From JABDIP01 sp965212545 (GTDB lineage: Bacteria; Pseudomonadota; Alphaproteobacteria; DSM-16000; Inquilinaceae), in assembly GCA_965212545.1 (NCBI GenBank), contig CBDBVB010000027.1:1-64000 (forward strand): a DNA stretch of 64,000 nucleotides. The letters run 5' to 3'. Numbering within the stretch: the stretch's first letter is position 1; every line of letters begins with the position of its first letter. A model generated the notes under the pieces. The model worked only from the letters and a program-made list of their open reading frames with translations. It made no database searches and was not told the origin of the DNA. A program made the position numbers and the translations under genes. This document shows, piece after piece, positions 27,982 through 36,022 of this stretch.

Positions 27982-29016
27982 TCAGTCGATCTCTGGGTGC
28001 GGCCGACGCAGCCGGGTCGCCAGAGTCTGGCCAAGCGCCCGGCCGCTGTCGTAGGCGGCCTCGACCCGGGCGCCGAGGCACCAGTCGCCGGCCGCGCCCA
28101 GGGTGCCGTCGCAGCCGAGCAGATGGCTCTCGCCGATCGGCCTTTCGACCCGTGCATATCGCCAGCGATGCGTCTTGATCGCGCTTGTCTTCGGCACCGT
28201 TGTGCCGGCGGCCTCGGCGAACGCGTCCATGAGCGCCCCTCCAATCGCTTCGGGGCCGTCCTCCAGATGGTCCAGGCTCCAGACCGGATCGCCATGAATG
28301 ACCCAGGCTTCCGGATCGCGGTCCCGCGCCGGCTTGGCATTGTTGCGGGCTGCCCAGGAGATCGCGCCCCGGCTTGGGCGCAGGACGTCGATATCCATCT
28401 CAAGTGGCCGCTCGAAGACGCATGCCAGCGTCCAGCAGGGCGACATGCCGGCATCGGCGATCGTCTGGAACACCGGATCCTGGCCGCCGACCAGCGCCAG
28501 GGTTTGTGGTGCCGGCGGCGTCACCGCGACGGCGGAGAATGGCCCTGCCGTACGCTGCGACTCCAAAGTGAGGAACCAGCCCTCCGCCCTCTGGTCCAAT
28601 GCGGTCACCCTTGACCCCGTGTGGATCGGCCCGGGCGGGGATTGCTGGGCCACGAGGGAGCACATGCCGGGCGTTCCGACAAACCAGGGACCGTGCCGGC
28701 TGATGGCGTTGTCATCGAGCCGGATATCCCGCATGCTTGGCTGCCACGGCGCGGCGTCGCCGCGTTCGATCCGAGTCTCGACAACAGCGCGGAAGGCCGG
28801 TCCACGAGCGGTGAAATACTGCGCGCCGATATCGACCGCGGTGCCGCCCACCGGCCGGGTGGCCAGGCGGCCGCCGGTGCCTTTGCTCTTCTCGAATACC
28901 TCGACTGCTATTCCGGCCCCGGCCAGCACCGTGGCACAGGACAGGCCGGCCATGCCGGCGCCGACCACCGCGACCGGTCCGAGACAGGGGCGTTCGGCGG
29001 GTTGACGCTTCTCCAT
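27982..29016 (-). CDS. Renalase-like FAD-dependent oxidoreductase
   Basis: 344 residues from the ATG at 29016 (MEKRQPAERP...). The N-terminal Rossmann FAD motif is VAVVGAGMAGLSCATVLAGAG (about 15-35), followed by EVFEKSKGTGGRLATR, the signature that continues GAQYFTARG. The C-terminal TLGAAGDWCLGARVEAAYDSG is the second FAD contact typical of renalase and related small amine-oxidase-like proteins. Renalases repair isomeric, inhibitory dihydronicotinamides. Whether this member does so is unknown. It converges on the reverse transcriptase gene with only 11 bases between stops, and it is followed upstream by tspO five bases away. Confidence 0.85.
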   Translation of the reverse strand: MEKRQPAERPCLGPVAVVGAGMAGLSCATVLAGAGIAVEVFEKSKGTGGRLATRPVGGTAVDIGAQYFTARGPAFRAVVETRIERGDAAPWQPSMRDIRLDDNAISRHGPWFVGTPGMCSLVAQQSPPGPIHTGSRVTALDQRAEGWFLTLESQRTAGPFSAVAVTPPAPQTLALVGGQDPVFQTIADAGMSPCWTLACVFERPLEMDIDVLRPSRGAISWAARNNAKPARDRDPEAWVIHGDPVWSLDHLEDGPEAIGGALMDAFAEAAGTTVPKTSAIKTHRWRYARVERPIGESHLLGCDGTLGAAGDWCLGARVEAAYDSGRALGQTLATRLRRPHPEID

Positions 29017-29021
29017 GACAG

Positions 29022-29516
29022 CTAGTTCAACAGCCAGATCGAAGCGTTGAGAAGGCTCGCAAAGGCGACCCATGCGAGGTAGGGCAGGAGAAGCGCTCCG
29101 GCCAGCCGGTCCACCTTCAGGAACAGGCGTGACGTCACGGCGATCGCAGCCAGCAATAGGACGATCACGATGAGCCCCGCCCCGGGCATGCGGAGCCCGA
29201 AGAAGACAGCCGACCAACCCAGATTGAAACCCAGCTGCAGGGCAAATATACCAAGGGCCGGGCCGCCGTCTCGCCAGCCGACCCGCCGCCAGACACGCCA
29301 CCCTGCGACCGCCATCATCAGGTAGAGCGCGGTCCACACCGGCGCGAACAGCCAGTCCGGCGGGTTGAAGGAAGGCTTGGCGAGGGACTGATACCAGGAT
29401 CCGACGGAAGAGGACGTGATCAGCCCGCCAATCGCCGACACCGCGAAGCAGGCCATAAGGAAGACCAGGAGTCCCAGCATGTCTTCTGTGCGGCGCCGGT
29501 GGGCGATCGGGTTCAT
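29022..29516 (-). CDS. tspO: TspO/MBR family membrane protein
   Basis: 164 residues with five predicted membrane helices. The diagnostic segments are WYQSLAKPSFNPPDWLFAPVWTALY (about 41-65; the KPSFNPPDW block is near-invariant), LQLGFNLGWSAVFFG and a C-terminal YLAWVAFASLLNASIWLLN region. TspO proteins bind porphyrins and affect tetrapyrrole handling and stress responses in alphaproteobacteria. An in-frame ATG at 29480 (MLGLLVF...) is an alternative start that places the first helix at the N terminus. It is probably co-transcribed with the renalase-like gene. Confidence 0.9.
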   Translation of the reverse strand: MNPIAHRRRTEDMLGLLVFLMACFAVSAIGGLITSSSVGSWYQSLAKPSFNPPDWLFAPVWTALYLMMAVAGWRVWRRVGWRDGGPALGIFALQLGFNLGWSAVFFGLRMPGAGLIVIVLLLAAIAVTSRLFLKVDRLAGALLLPYLAWVAFASLLNASIWLLN

Positions 29517-29552
29517 AGGGGGTTACCTTGGTTGCCGGTAGGCAGAAACCGG

Positions 29553-29801
29553 TCAGGCTCCGGTGGCCGGCGGTCTGCCGGGCCGCCGCCGTCGCGGACG
29601 GCTGTCGGCGGCGCTGGTACGACCGGCGGCCCGGCGGCGTTCCTTGAGCCGGGCCAGGATCGCAAGGCGGTCCTCGTTGCTGGCCGTTGGCCATTCGCCG
29701 ATCTCTTCGGCGGTGCGCATGCATCCCAGGCACAATCCGCTCTTTGGATCGAGTTGGCAGATGGCAATGCAGGGCGAAGGGATGTTCGGCAGGGTCGTCA
29801 T
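29553..29801 (-). CDS. DUF1289 domain protein
   Basis: 82 residues from the ATG at 29801. The region IPSPCIAICQLDPKSGLCLGC has the four-cysteine pattern of DUF1289 (here C-x3-C-x8-C-x2-C), likely a metal site. TAEEIGEW follows as in the family. The C-terminal third is Arg-rich. Function unknown. Such proteins are common in alphaproteobacteria. An upstream start at 29876 would add 25 residues with no family support. Confidence 0.82.
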   Translation of the reverse strand: MTTLPNIPSPCIAICQLDPKSGLCLGCMRTAEEIGEWPTASNEDRLAILARLKERRRAAGRTSAADSRPRRRRPGRPPATGA

Positions 29802-30009
29802 ATTTGCGATCAGCGTTGTCTGGATATTGGCGGCGACCCGCTTAGGCGAGGTAGGCCGAATTGACGGAGAATTCAAGACCGACGCAGTTGCTGAGACGTC
29901 GGGGCACCGGTCGGGATAGACTGGCGTCGTCGGAGTATGTCGGGCTGTGGCGAGAGGCTCGCCGGGGAATCGGCATTCGAACCGGCCAATTCACCAATGG
30001 GAGGATGGG

Positions 30010-30570
30010 ATGACTTTCCGCATATCCGCAATTCTTGGATTTGTCGCCGTGGCGGCGATCTTCGGTGTATCCGCGGCAGCCCAGGATGCGGCGCCGAATC
30101 CCGATGACTACGCCGTCATCGACCCCGGCAAGGTCGACTTCTCTGGCGCCGAGTATTACCGCAAATGCGCCATGGTCACGGCGCGGGTGGCGGCCGCCGG
30201 CGAGGAGATCGTGACGATGGTCGACGGCACGCAGGAGACACAGAACGTCGCCAATGCGGGCGACTATGTGGTGCGCAATCCCGGCGGCGAGGAATACATC
30301 GTGGAAAAAGCCAAGTTCGAGGGGCGGTACGAGTTGGTTGCCGGCACCGAGGACACTTACCGGCCGAGCGGCGCGCCAGTGAAGGCGGTGCCCCTGGCCG
30401 AGAGCGTCCGCTTCGTCGCGCCGTGGGGCGAGGAGCAGTTCATCAACGCCGGCGGTTTCCTACTGGACAATGCCGGTGACATATACGGCATCCAGAAGCA
30501 GGAGTTCCTCGACACCTATGCGGCGTCGACGATGCAGGGTGAATTCTTGGGCGACGGTACCTGTGGTTAG
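30010..30570 (+). CDS. Exported protein of unknown function
   Basis: 186 residues from the ATG at 30010, preceded by GGGAGG. A Sec signal peptide (MTFRISAILGFVAVAAIFGV, cleaved around SAAAQ/DA) leads into a compact acidic domain. The segment NAGDYVVRNPGGEEYIVEKAKFEGRYELV resembles a repeated 'PGDYLV..PxGExY.i....F...YE' motif, here seen twice more weakly (residues 70-115 and 130-175), suggesting an internal duplication. Two cysteines, near residue 57 and at the C-terminal GDGTCG, may form a disulfide. No enzyme motif seen. Confidence 0.65.
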   Translation: MTFRISAILGFVAVAAIFGVSAAAQDAAPNPDDYAVIDPGKVDFSGAEYYRKCAMVTARVAAAGEEIVTMVDGTQETQNVANAGDYVVRNPGGEEYIVEKAKFEGRYELVAGTEDTYRPSGAPVKAVPLAESVRFVAPWGEEQFINAGGFLLDNAGDIYGIQKQEFLDTYAASTMQGEFLGDGTCG

Positions 30571-30664
30571 CCCTGACGACCCGCAGCGAAGGTTCGGGCC
30601 AGGCGTCCGGTTTGTCGGGAGCGGCGCGAGCATGCGCGCTCCCGGCGGCAAGCGAAACCGACGG

Positions 30665-31291
30665 TCAGCAGCCTGACTGGCCGGACATCGTCACCTGCCG
30701 ACCGCGTCCATTGGCCCCCGGGAATTCCGTGAAGCCGGCGGCGAGCATTTCGTCGATCACTTCGGCCAGGCTGGCACAGGGTCCCCTGCTGGTGATTCTG
30801 GCCTCATAGACCGATTTGCCACCGCGATCGTCTTGCTGATCGGCCCTGACGATGTCGATGCCGACGAAGCGATTGTAGATGGTCCTGGTGGTCGTACGGG
30901 TCGTATAACCCGTGATGCCGTAGGTCGGGGTGACATAGCCATCGGATGAGGTGGAGACGCCGGTCGTGCCCCATGTTGATCTGGATCGCGTCCGGCTGAC
31001 GTCCTGCCCGCCATCGATCCCGTAATCCAGGAACGCAACAAAATCCGCCTGGGCGGTCTTCCGGGTCACTAAGAACCCGTTGGCTTGCAGGTGCTCGGCC
31101 AGATTGCTTGCATATGCGCTGAACTCCAGGCTGCCCAGTCTTCTGTCGTCTGCCGGAAGAATGGCGATGGTCTCTCCGCCGGCCCGGTCGTCGAGGTCAT
31201 GAAAAATCTGAACCTCGGCCACGACACGTGGAGCACAGGCCGAAAGCACGATCGAGAGTACGGCCAGCGTTTTCGCGACGAATCTCCGCAT
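30665..31291 (-). CDS. Lipoprotein, DUF4136-like
   Basis: 208 residues. The N terminus MRRFVAKTLAVLSIVLSAC has a lipobox (LSAC) for lipid attachment. The body (IFHDLDDRAGGETIAILPADDR, then LAEHLQANGFLVTRKTAQADF and VDYGI-like segment) follows the DUF4136 outline of Gram-negative outer-membrane or periplasmic lipoproteins. The middle, about 95-135, is rich in Thr, Ser, Gly and Tyr. Function unknown. It is divergent from the mttB-like operon, separated by 253 bases. Confidence 0.7.
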   Translation of the reverse strand: MRRFVAKTLAVLSIVLSACAPRVVAEVQIFHDLDDRAGGETIAILPADDRRLGSLEFSAYASNLAEHLQANGFLVTRKTAQADFVAFLDYGIDGGQDVSRTRSRSTWGTTGVSTSSDGYVTPTYGITGYTTRTTTRTIYNRFVGIDIVRADQQDDRGGKSVYEARITSRGPCASLAEVIDEMLAAGFTEFPGANGRGRQVTMSGQSGC

Positions 31292-31544
31292 GTCGATACC
31301 TTTTGGTGATCTGGCAGCAAGCCGCTGTCATTCGCGCCGCGGCAACCCTGGGCCACAACTCTACATATGTGCGCGATGTCAGGCGACAACTCCTGCGTGG
31401 AGGCCGGAGAATTATCTGACAGGGACCAATGCGATGATGCAGCGGATTGGGCGTCGGCCGGACATCATGGCCTGTCGCAAACACGCTGGTGTCCGGTCGG
31501 TGGCGATGTACAGTCGCCGGGACTGGGTTGCGGAGGACAGCACG

Positions 31545-33104
31545 ATGGGTGATGAAACGGCTGAGTCCGGCGGCAGAGCCGGCCGGCGCGGACGGGGCGG
31601 TGCAGGCGCTCGTCGCGCGGCGCGGCGCGGAGGACCGGTCCAACAACTGCGCGCGATCGAACGCAAGATCGCCGATTACGAGGTGCTGGGCGAGGAGGGG
31701 TTGGCGCTGATCGAGCACAATGCCGATACGGTGTTGGAGGAGATCGGCCTGGAATTCGGCGATGATCCTGACACGCTGTCCATCTGGAAAGAGGCCGGTG
31801 CCGATGTGCAGGGCGAGCGCGTGCGGTTTCCGCGCGGGCTGTGCCGCGAACTGCTGAAGACCGCGCCGTCCAGTTTCACCCAGCACGCCCGCAATCCGGA
31901 CCGAAGCGTTGAGATCGGTGGTCGGCACCTGGTCTTCGCTCCGGTCTACGGTCCGCCATTCGTGCGCGATCTGGACCAGGGTCGCCGCTATGCGACGATC
32001 GAGGATTTCCGCAATTTCGTGAAGTTGGCCTACGCGATCCCGGCGCTGCACCATTCCGGCGGCACGGTCTGCGAGCCGGTCGATCTGCCGGTCAACAAGC
32101 GACATCTCGACATGGTCTACAGCCACATGCGGTTTTCGGACAAACCGTTCATGGGGTCGGTGACTGCGCCTGAGCGGGCCGAGGACACGGTCGAGATGGC
32201 CCGGCTTCTGTTCGGCGCGGAATTCGTCGACCGAAACTGCGTCTTGATCAGCCTGATCAACGCAAACTCGCCAATGACCTTCGACAACGTCATGCTGGGG
32301 GCGCTGAAGGCCTATGCCAGGGCCGGTCAGGCGACCATCGTGACGCCGTTCATCCTGGCCGGCGCGATGTCGCCGGTGACGGCCGCCGGGGTGCTGACCC
32401 AGACCCTGGCCGAGGCCCTGGCGGGAATGGCGCTGACCCAGCTGGTGCGTCCCGGCGCGCCCGTGGTGTTCGGCAGCTTCGCCAGCTCGATGTCGATGCA
32501 ATCCGGGGCGCCGACCTTCGGGACGCCGGAGCCGGCATTGGTGCTCTATGGTGCGGCCCAGCTTGCGCGGCGTCTCGGCGTTCCGTTCCGCAGTGGCGGT
32601 TCGCTCTGCGCCTCGAAGGTCCCGGATGCGCAGGCCGCTTATGAAAGCGCCCAGACGCTGTTGCCCGGAGTGCTGGGTGGGGTGAATTTCATGCTGCATT
32701 CGGCCGGCTGGCTGGAAGGCGGGCTGGTTTCGTCCTACGAAAAGCTGATCCTGGACGCCGACCAGCTGGGCATGATGCAAGTCATGGCGGAAGGCATCGA
32801 CCTTTCCGAGAACGCCCAGGCGATGGATGCATTGCGCGAGGTCGGGCCGGGAAGCCATTTTCTCGGCTGCGCCCACACCCAGGCGAATTTCGAGACCGCT
32901 TTCTATCGGTCAAACGTCGCCGACAACAACAGCTTTGAGCAATGGGATGCGGAGGGCGGCCTTGACGCAGCAGCCCGGGCCAATGTGCTGTGCAAGACGA
33001 TGCTTGCCGAATACCAGGCGCCTGCGATCGATCCGGGCGTGGATGAGGCCCTGAACGCCTTCATAGCTAAGAAGAAAGAGTCGATGCCGGATTCGATGAC
33101 CTGA
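31545..33104 (+). CDS. Trimethylamine methyltransferase-family (MttB-like, non-pyrrolysine) corrinoid methyltransferase
   Basis: 519 residues from the ATG at 31545, eight bases behind GGAGG. It lacks any in-frame TAG, so it belongs to the pyrrolysine-free MttB group that includes glycine betaine and other quaternary-amine methyltransferases. Conserved blocks include LHHSGGTVCEPVD (about 165-177), SDKPFMGSVTAPERAEDTVEM and PVVFGSFASSMSMQSGAPTFG (about 306-326). It transfers a methyl group from a quaternary amine to the Co(I) corrinoid of the protein encoded next. The N terminus (residues 8-30) is an unusual Arg/Gly-rich stretch. It leads an operon with corrinoid protein, DUF1638, a small protein, a methyl-THF transferase and a RamA-like activator. 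Substrate not determinable. Confidence 0.9.
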   Translation: MGDETAESGGRAGRRGRGGAGARRAARRGGPVQQLRAIERKIADYEVLGEEGLALIEHNADTVLEEIGLEFGDDPDTLSIWKEAGADVQGERVRFPRGLCRELLKTAPSSFTQHARNPDRSVEIGGRHLVFAPVYGPPFVRDLDQGRRYATIEDFRNFVKLAYAIPALHHSGGTVCEPVDLPVNKRHLDMVYSHMRFSDKPFMGSVTAPERAEDTVEMARLLFGAEFVDRNCVLISLINANSPMTFDNVMLGALKAYARAGQATIVTPFILAGAMSPVTAAGVLTQTLAEALAGMALTQLVRPGAPVVFGSFASSMSMQSGAPTFGTPEPALVLYGAAQLARRLGVPFRSGGSLCASKVPDAQAAYESAQTLLPGVLGGVNFMLHSAGWLEGGLVSSYEKLILDADQLGMMQVMAEGIDLSENAQAMDALREVGPGSHFLGCAHTQANFETAFYRSNVADNNSFEQWDAEGGLDAAARANVLCKTMLAEYQAPAIDPGVDEALNAFIAKKKESMPDSMT

Positions 33105-33301
33105 TCTTCCCGGCATTCCTCGCGATAGCGGTTCTGGGAGGCGGTTTCATCGTGGATTGGGCAGTCTCAGCAAGACGTTAGGCCTTTAAGTGTCGCCGCA
33201 CGATCATTTCTGGTCGCCAGGACACCAGACAGCGATCGTTTCCACCATAGAATCGGTTGCTTGGGCAATTGTCGGGCTTTTCCACGAAGGAAGGGTTGGC
33301 G

Positions 33302-34003
33302 GTGGCGGAAGACGAAGATATCGATCTGCGGTCCCTGAGCGATCAGGAACTCACCGAGCAGATGTGGGACGACCTTTATGACGGCTTGGCCGACGAGGTC
33401 GTCGAAGGCACCAATATCCTTCTTGAGCGCGGTTGGGCGCCCTACGACGTGCTGACCAAGGCGCTGGTCGAGGGCATGCGCATCGTCGGCATCGATTTCC
33501 GCGACGGCATCCTGTTCGTGCCGGAAGTGCTGCTGGCCGCCAATTCCATGAAGTCCGGCATGGCGATCCTGCGCCCTCTGCTGGCGGAGACCGGCGCGCC
33601 GGCCGTAGGCAAGATGGTGATCGGCACCGTCAAGGGCGACATCCACGACATCGGCAAGAACCTGGTGTCGATGATGATGGAGGGCGCCGGCTTCGAGGTG
33701 ATCGATATCGGGATCAACAACCCGGTGGAGAACTACCTTGCGGCGCTGGAGGAGCACAAGCCCGACATCCTGGGAATGTCGGCCCTGCTGACGACCACGA
33801 TGCCCTACATGAAGGTCGTCATCGACACCCTGAAGGAGCAGGGCATCCGCGATGACTATATCGTGCTGGTCGGTGGCGCGCCGCTGAATGAGGAATTCGG
33901 CCGCGAGGTCGGCGCCGACGGGTATTGTCGCGATGCCGCCGTCGCCGTCGACATGGCCAAGGAATTGATCAAGCGCCGCCACAACCAGCGCGCTGCGCAA
34001 TAG
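33302..34003 (+). CDS. Corrinoid-binding methyltransferase protein (MtbC-like)
   Basis: About 233 residues from the GTG at 33302. A TTG at 33296 and an upstream TTG at 33257 are alternatives, and AGGAAGGG lies just before. The N-terminal helical cap (about 10-95) precedes the B12-binding Rossmann domain with GTVKGDIHDIGKNLVSMMM. H115 of DxHxxG is the lower axial cobalt ligand. SALLTTTMPYMKVVIDTLKE and LVGGAPLNEEFGREVGAD complete the site. It accepts the methyl group from the MttB-like enzyme and passes it to THF through the methyltransferase at 35101-36016. Confidence 0.92.
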   Translation: MAEDEDIDLRSLSDQELTEQMWDDLYDGLADEVVEGTNILLERGWAPYDVLTKALVEGMRIVGIDFRDGILFVPEVLLAANSMKSGMAILRPLLAETGAPAVGKMVIGTVKGDIHDIGKNLVSMMMEGAGFEVIDIGINNPVENYLAALEEHKPDILGMSALLTTTMPYMKVVIDTLKEQGIRDDYIVLVGGAPLNEEFGREVGADGYCRDAAVAVDMAKELIKRRHNQRAAQ

Positions 34004-34013
34004 GGCCCAGGCC

Positions 34014-34646
34014 ATGACGGCCGCCGACCGCAATATCGACACCAGGGACCGTACCCTGATCATCGCCTGTGGCGCGCTGGCCAGGGAGATCCTGTCGCTG
34101 ATCGACCGTCATGGTTGGACTCATCTGGAACTGACCTGCCTGCCGGCTTCGTTGCACAACCGGCCGAGCCTGATTCCTGGCCGCCTGCGGGACGCCATCG
34201 CGGCGGCGCGCGGACGGTATCGGGACATCCTGGTCGCCTATGGCGATTGCGGCACCGCCGGCGGCATCGACGCGGTCCTGGACGAATTCGGCATTGAGCG
34301 CTTCGCCGGCCCGCACTGCTATGCGGCCTTCGCCGGGCTGGACGATTTCGACGCCATGATGGACGAGGAGCCGGGCAGCTTTTTCCTGACCGATTATCTG
34401 GTCCGGCATTTCGACACGCTGATCATCCGCGGCCTCGGCCTGGACCGGCATCCGCAGCTGCAATCGGCCTATTTCGGCAATTACAAGCGGCTGATCTATC
34501 TGGCGCAGACCGACGACGAAGCCCTGACGGACGCCGCCCGGATCGCCGCCGACCGGTTGGGCCTGGCCTTCGAACGCCGCCGCACGGGCTATGGCAACCT
34601 GACGCCCTTCCTGGAAGGCGCCGCCGCGCCGGAGCCGGTCGCCTGA
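34014..34646 (+). CDS. DUF1638 domain protein of the corrinoid methyltransferase cluster
   Basis: 210 residues. The start LIIACGALAREILSLIDRHGW and the segments LPASLHNRPSLIPGRLRDAI, VAYGDCGTAGGID and AGPHCYAAFAG are the family landmarks. DUF1638 proteins usually occur beside MttB-like methyltransferases. The conserved cysteines in ACGALA, GDCGT and PHCY suggest a metal or corrinoid-related role, but no reaction is known. It begins ten bases after the corrinoid protein gene and ends two bases before the next gene. Confidence 0.85.
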   Translation: MTAADRNIDTRDRTLIIACGALAREILSLIDRHGWTHLELTCLPASLHNRPSLIPGRLRDAIAAARGRYRDILVAYGDCGTAGGIDAVLDEFGIERFAGPHCYAAFAGLDDFDAMMDEEPGSFFLTDYLVRHFDTLIIRGLGLDRHPQLQSAYFGNYKRLIYLAQTDDEALTDAARIAADRLGLAFERRRTGYGNLTPFLEGAAAPEPVA

Positions 34647-34648
34647 CC

Positions 34649-34981
34649 ATGGGCCGGCTCATCGTCGTCTATTGGCGGGACATCCCCTCCCAGGTGATCG
34701 CATCGGCCGGCCGTCGCAATCAGGCCAAGGTGATGCTGTCCGACCGCTTCCAGCAGGCAATCGACGCTGCCGCCATGAAAAGCGGCGCCAGCGACACCGA
34801 TGCCTATCTGGAGGACTGGCGCAAATCCGAGCCAGCAGAGTGCGGAGACGACCTGCAGGGGGCAGCCGAGGCCGAGGCTGGAAGTCTTGAGACCGCTTAT
34901 GATCGGGATCGGTTGCGCGCGCTGATTGCGTCAGGCGGAAATGCCGACGACGACGGGTCGCCGAACGTGGCGCAAAGTTGA
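34649..34981 (+). CDS. Small conserved protein ('virulence factor' family)
   Basis: 110 residues. The start LIVVYWRDIPSQVIASAGRRNQAKV and the segment LSDRFQQAIDAAAMKSGASDTDAYLEDWRK fit a family named 'virulence factor' in domain databases. The name is historical and nothing here suggests virulence. Members are regular companions of MttB/DUF1638 clusters in alphaproteobacteria, so a role in corrinoid methyl transfer is the better guess. The C terminus (from about residue 70) is acidic and probably flexible. It follows DUF1638 by two bases. Confidence 0.72.
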   Translation: MGRLIVVYWRDIPSQVIASAGRRNQAKVMLSDRFQQAIDAAAMKSGASDTDAYLEDWRKSEPAECGDDLQGAAEAEAGSLETAYDRDRLRALIASGGNADDDGSPNVAQS

Positions 34982-35100
34982 TACGGCGTGCCGCTGCGAA
35001 GCCTGCCCCTGTCCACGCAGTCCCTTAGCGTCGCCGGGCGTGGCGGTGGGCCAGAAAGCATCGACCGCCGAACCCGGCATGGTCCGTTGGAGTGTATGGA

Positions 35101-36016
35101 ATGACCGAGACCCTAGTCAGTTCCGCGACCAAGGAGGTCGTGATCGGGTTCGAGCGGCCGTTCTGCGTGATCGGGGAGCGCATCAACCCGACCAACCGCA
35201 AGCTGCTGTCGGCGGAGATGGTGGCGGGCGACTATTCCCGCGTCGTGGCCGATGTCGAGGCGCAGGTCGCCGCCGGCGCCAACATGCTGGACGTCAACGC
35301 CGGCATCCCGCTGGCCGACGAGCCGCGCATCCTGGCCGAGGTTATCGAGCTGGTGCAGTCGATCACCGATTTGCCGCTGTCGATTGACAGCTCTATCGTC
35401 GAGGCCCTGGAGGCCGGATTGGCGGTCTACAAAGGGCAAGCCGCTGCTGAATTCGGTGACCGGCGAGGAGGAGCGGCTGGAATCGGTCCTGCCGCTGGTC
35501 AAGAAATACAACTGCGCCGTCATTGCGATCTCCAACGACGAGACCGGCATCTCCGAGGACCCGGACGTGCGCTTCGAGGTTGCCAGGAAGATCGTCGAGC
35601 GCGCCGAAGACCATGGCATTCCGCGCAGCGACGTGGTCGTTGATCCGCTGGTCATGCCGGTGGGCGCGATCAACACCGCCGGCCGTCAGGTCTTCCAGCT
35701 ACTGAACCGGCTGCGCGACGAGCTCAAGGTCAATTCCAGCTGCGGTGCGTCGAATGTCAGCTTCGGCCTGCCGAACCGGCGCGGCATGAATGCCGCCTTC
35801 CTGTGCATGGCCGCTGGGTCCGGCCTGACATCGGCAATCATGAATCCGCTGCATGCCGAAGATATGATGGCGGTGCGCGGCGCCGATGTGATGAACGGCA
35901 ACGACCCGAACTGCGCCCGCTGGATCCGGCACTATCGCGAGCCGGCCGCGAACGGGTCCGATTCAGGCGGGGCGCGCGGTGGCCGCGAGGGTCGACGCCG
36001 TCGTCGCGCCGGTTAG
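35101..36016 (+). CDS. Methyltetrahydrofolate:corrinoid methyltransferase, one frameshift
   Basis: About 305 residues after joining frames. The start at 35101 (MTETLVSSATK...) has GGAG upstream. The pterin-binding TIM barrel is clear: ERPFCVIGERINPTNRK (about 20-36), ANMLDVNAGIPLADEP (about 61-76), LPLSIDSS, then NSVTGEEERL and VVDPLVMPVGAI, with NSSCGASNVSFGLPNRR near the C terminus. One extra A in an AAAGGG run at about 35430-35435 breaks the frame. The corrected reading is AVYKGKPLLNSVTGEEER. It moves methyl groups between the corrinoid protein and THF. The last 20 residues are Gly/Arg-rich. It is six bases ahead of the RamA-like gene. Confidence 0.9.
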
Positions 36017-36022
36017 GACGCC

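Noticed and set aside
31545..33104. Pyrrolysine-containing MttB
   Set aside because: No in-frame TAG interrupts the gene, and no pyl genes are in the window, so it belongs to the non-pyrrolysine group.
34649..34981. Virulence gene suggested by the family name
   Set aside because: The name of this family is historical. Its position in a methyltransferase operon gives no support for virulence.
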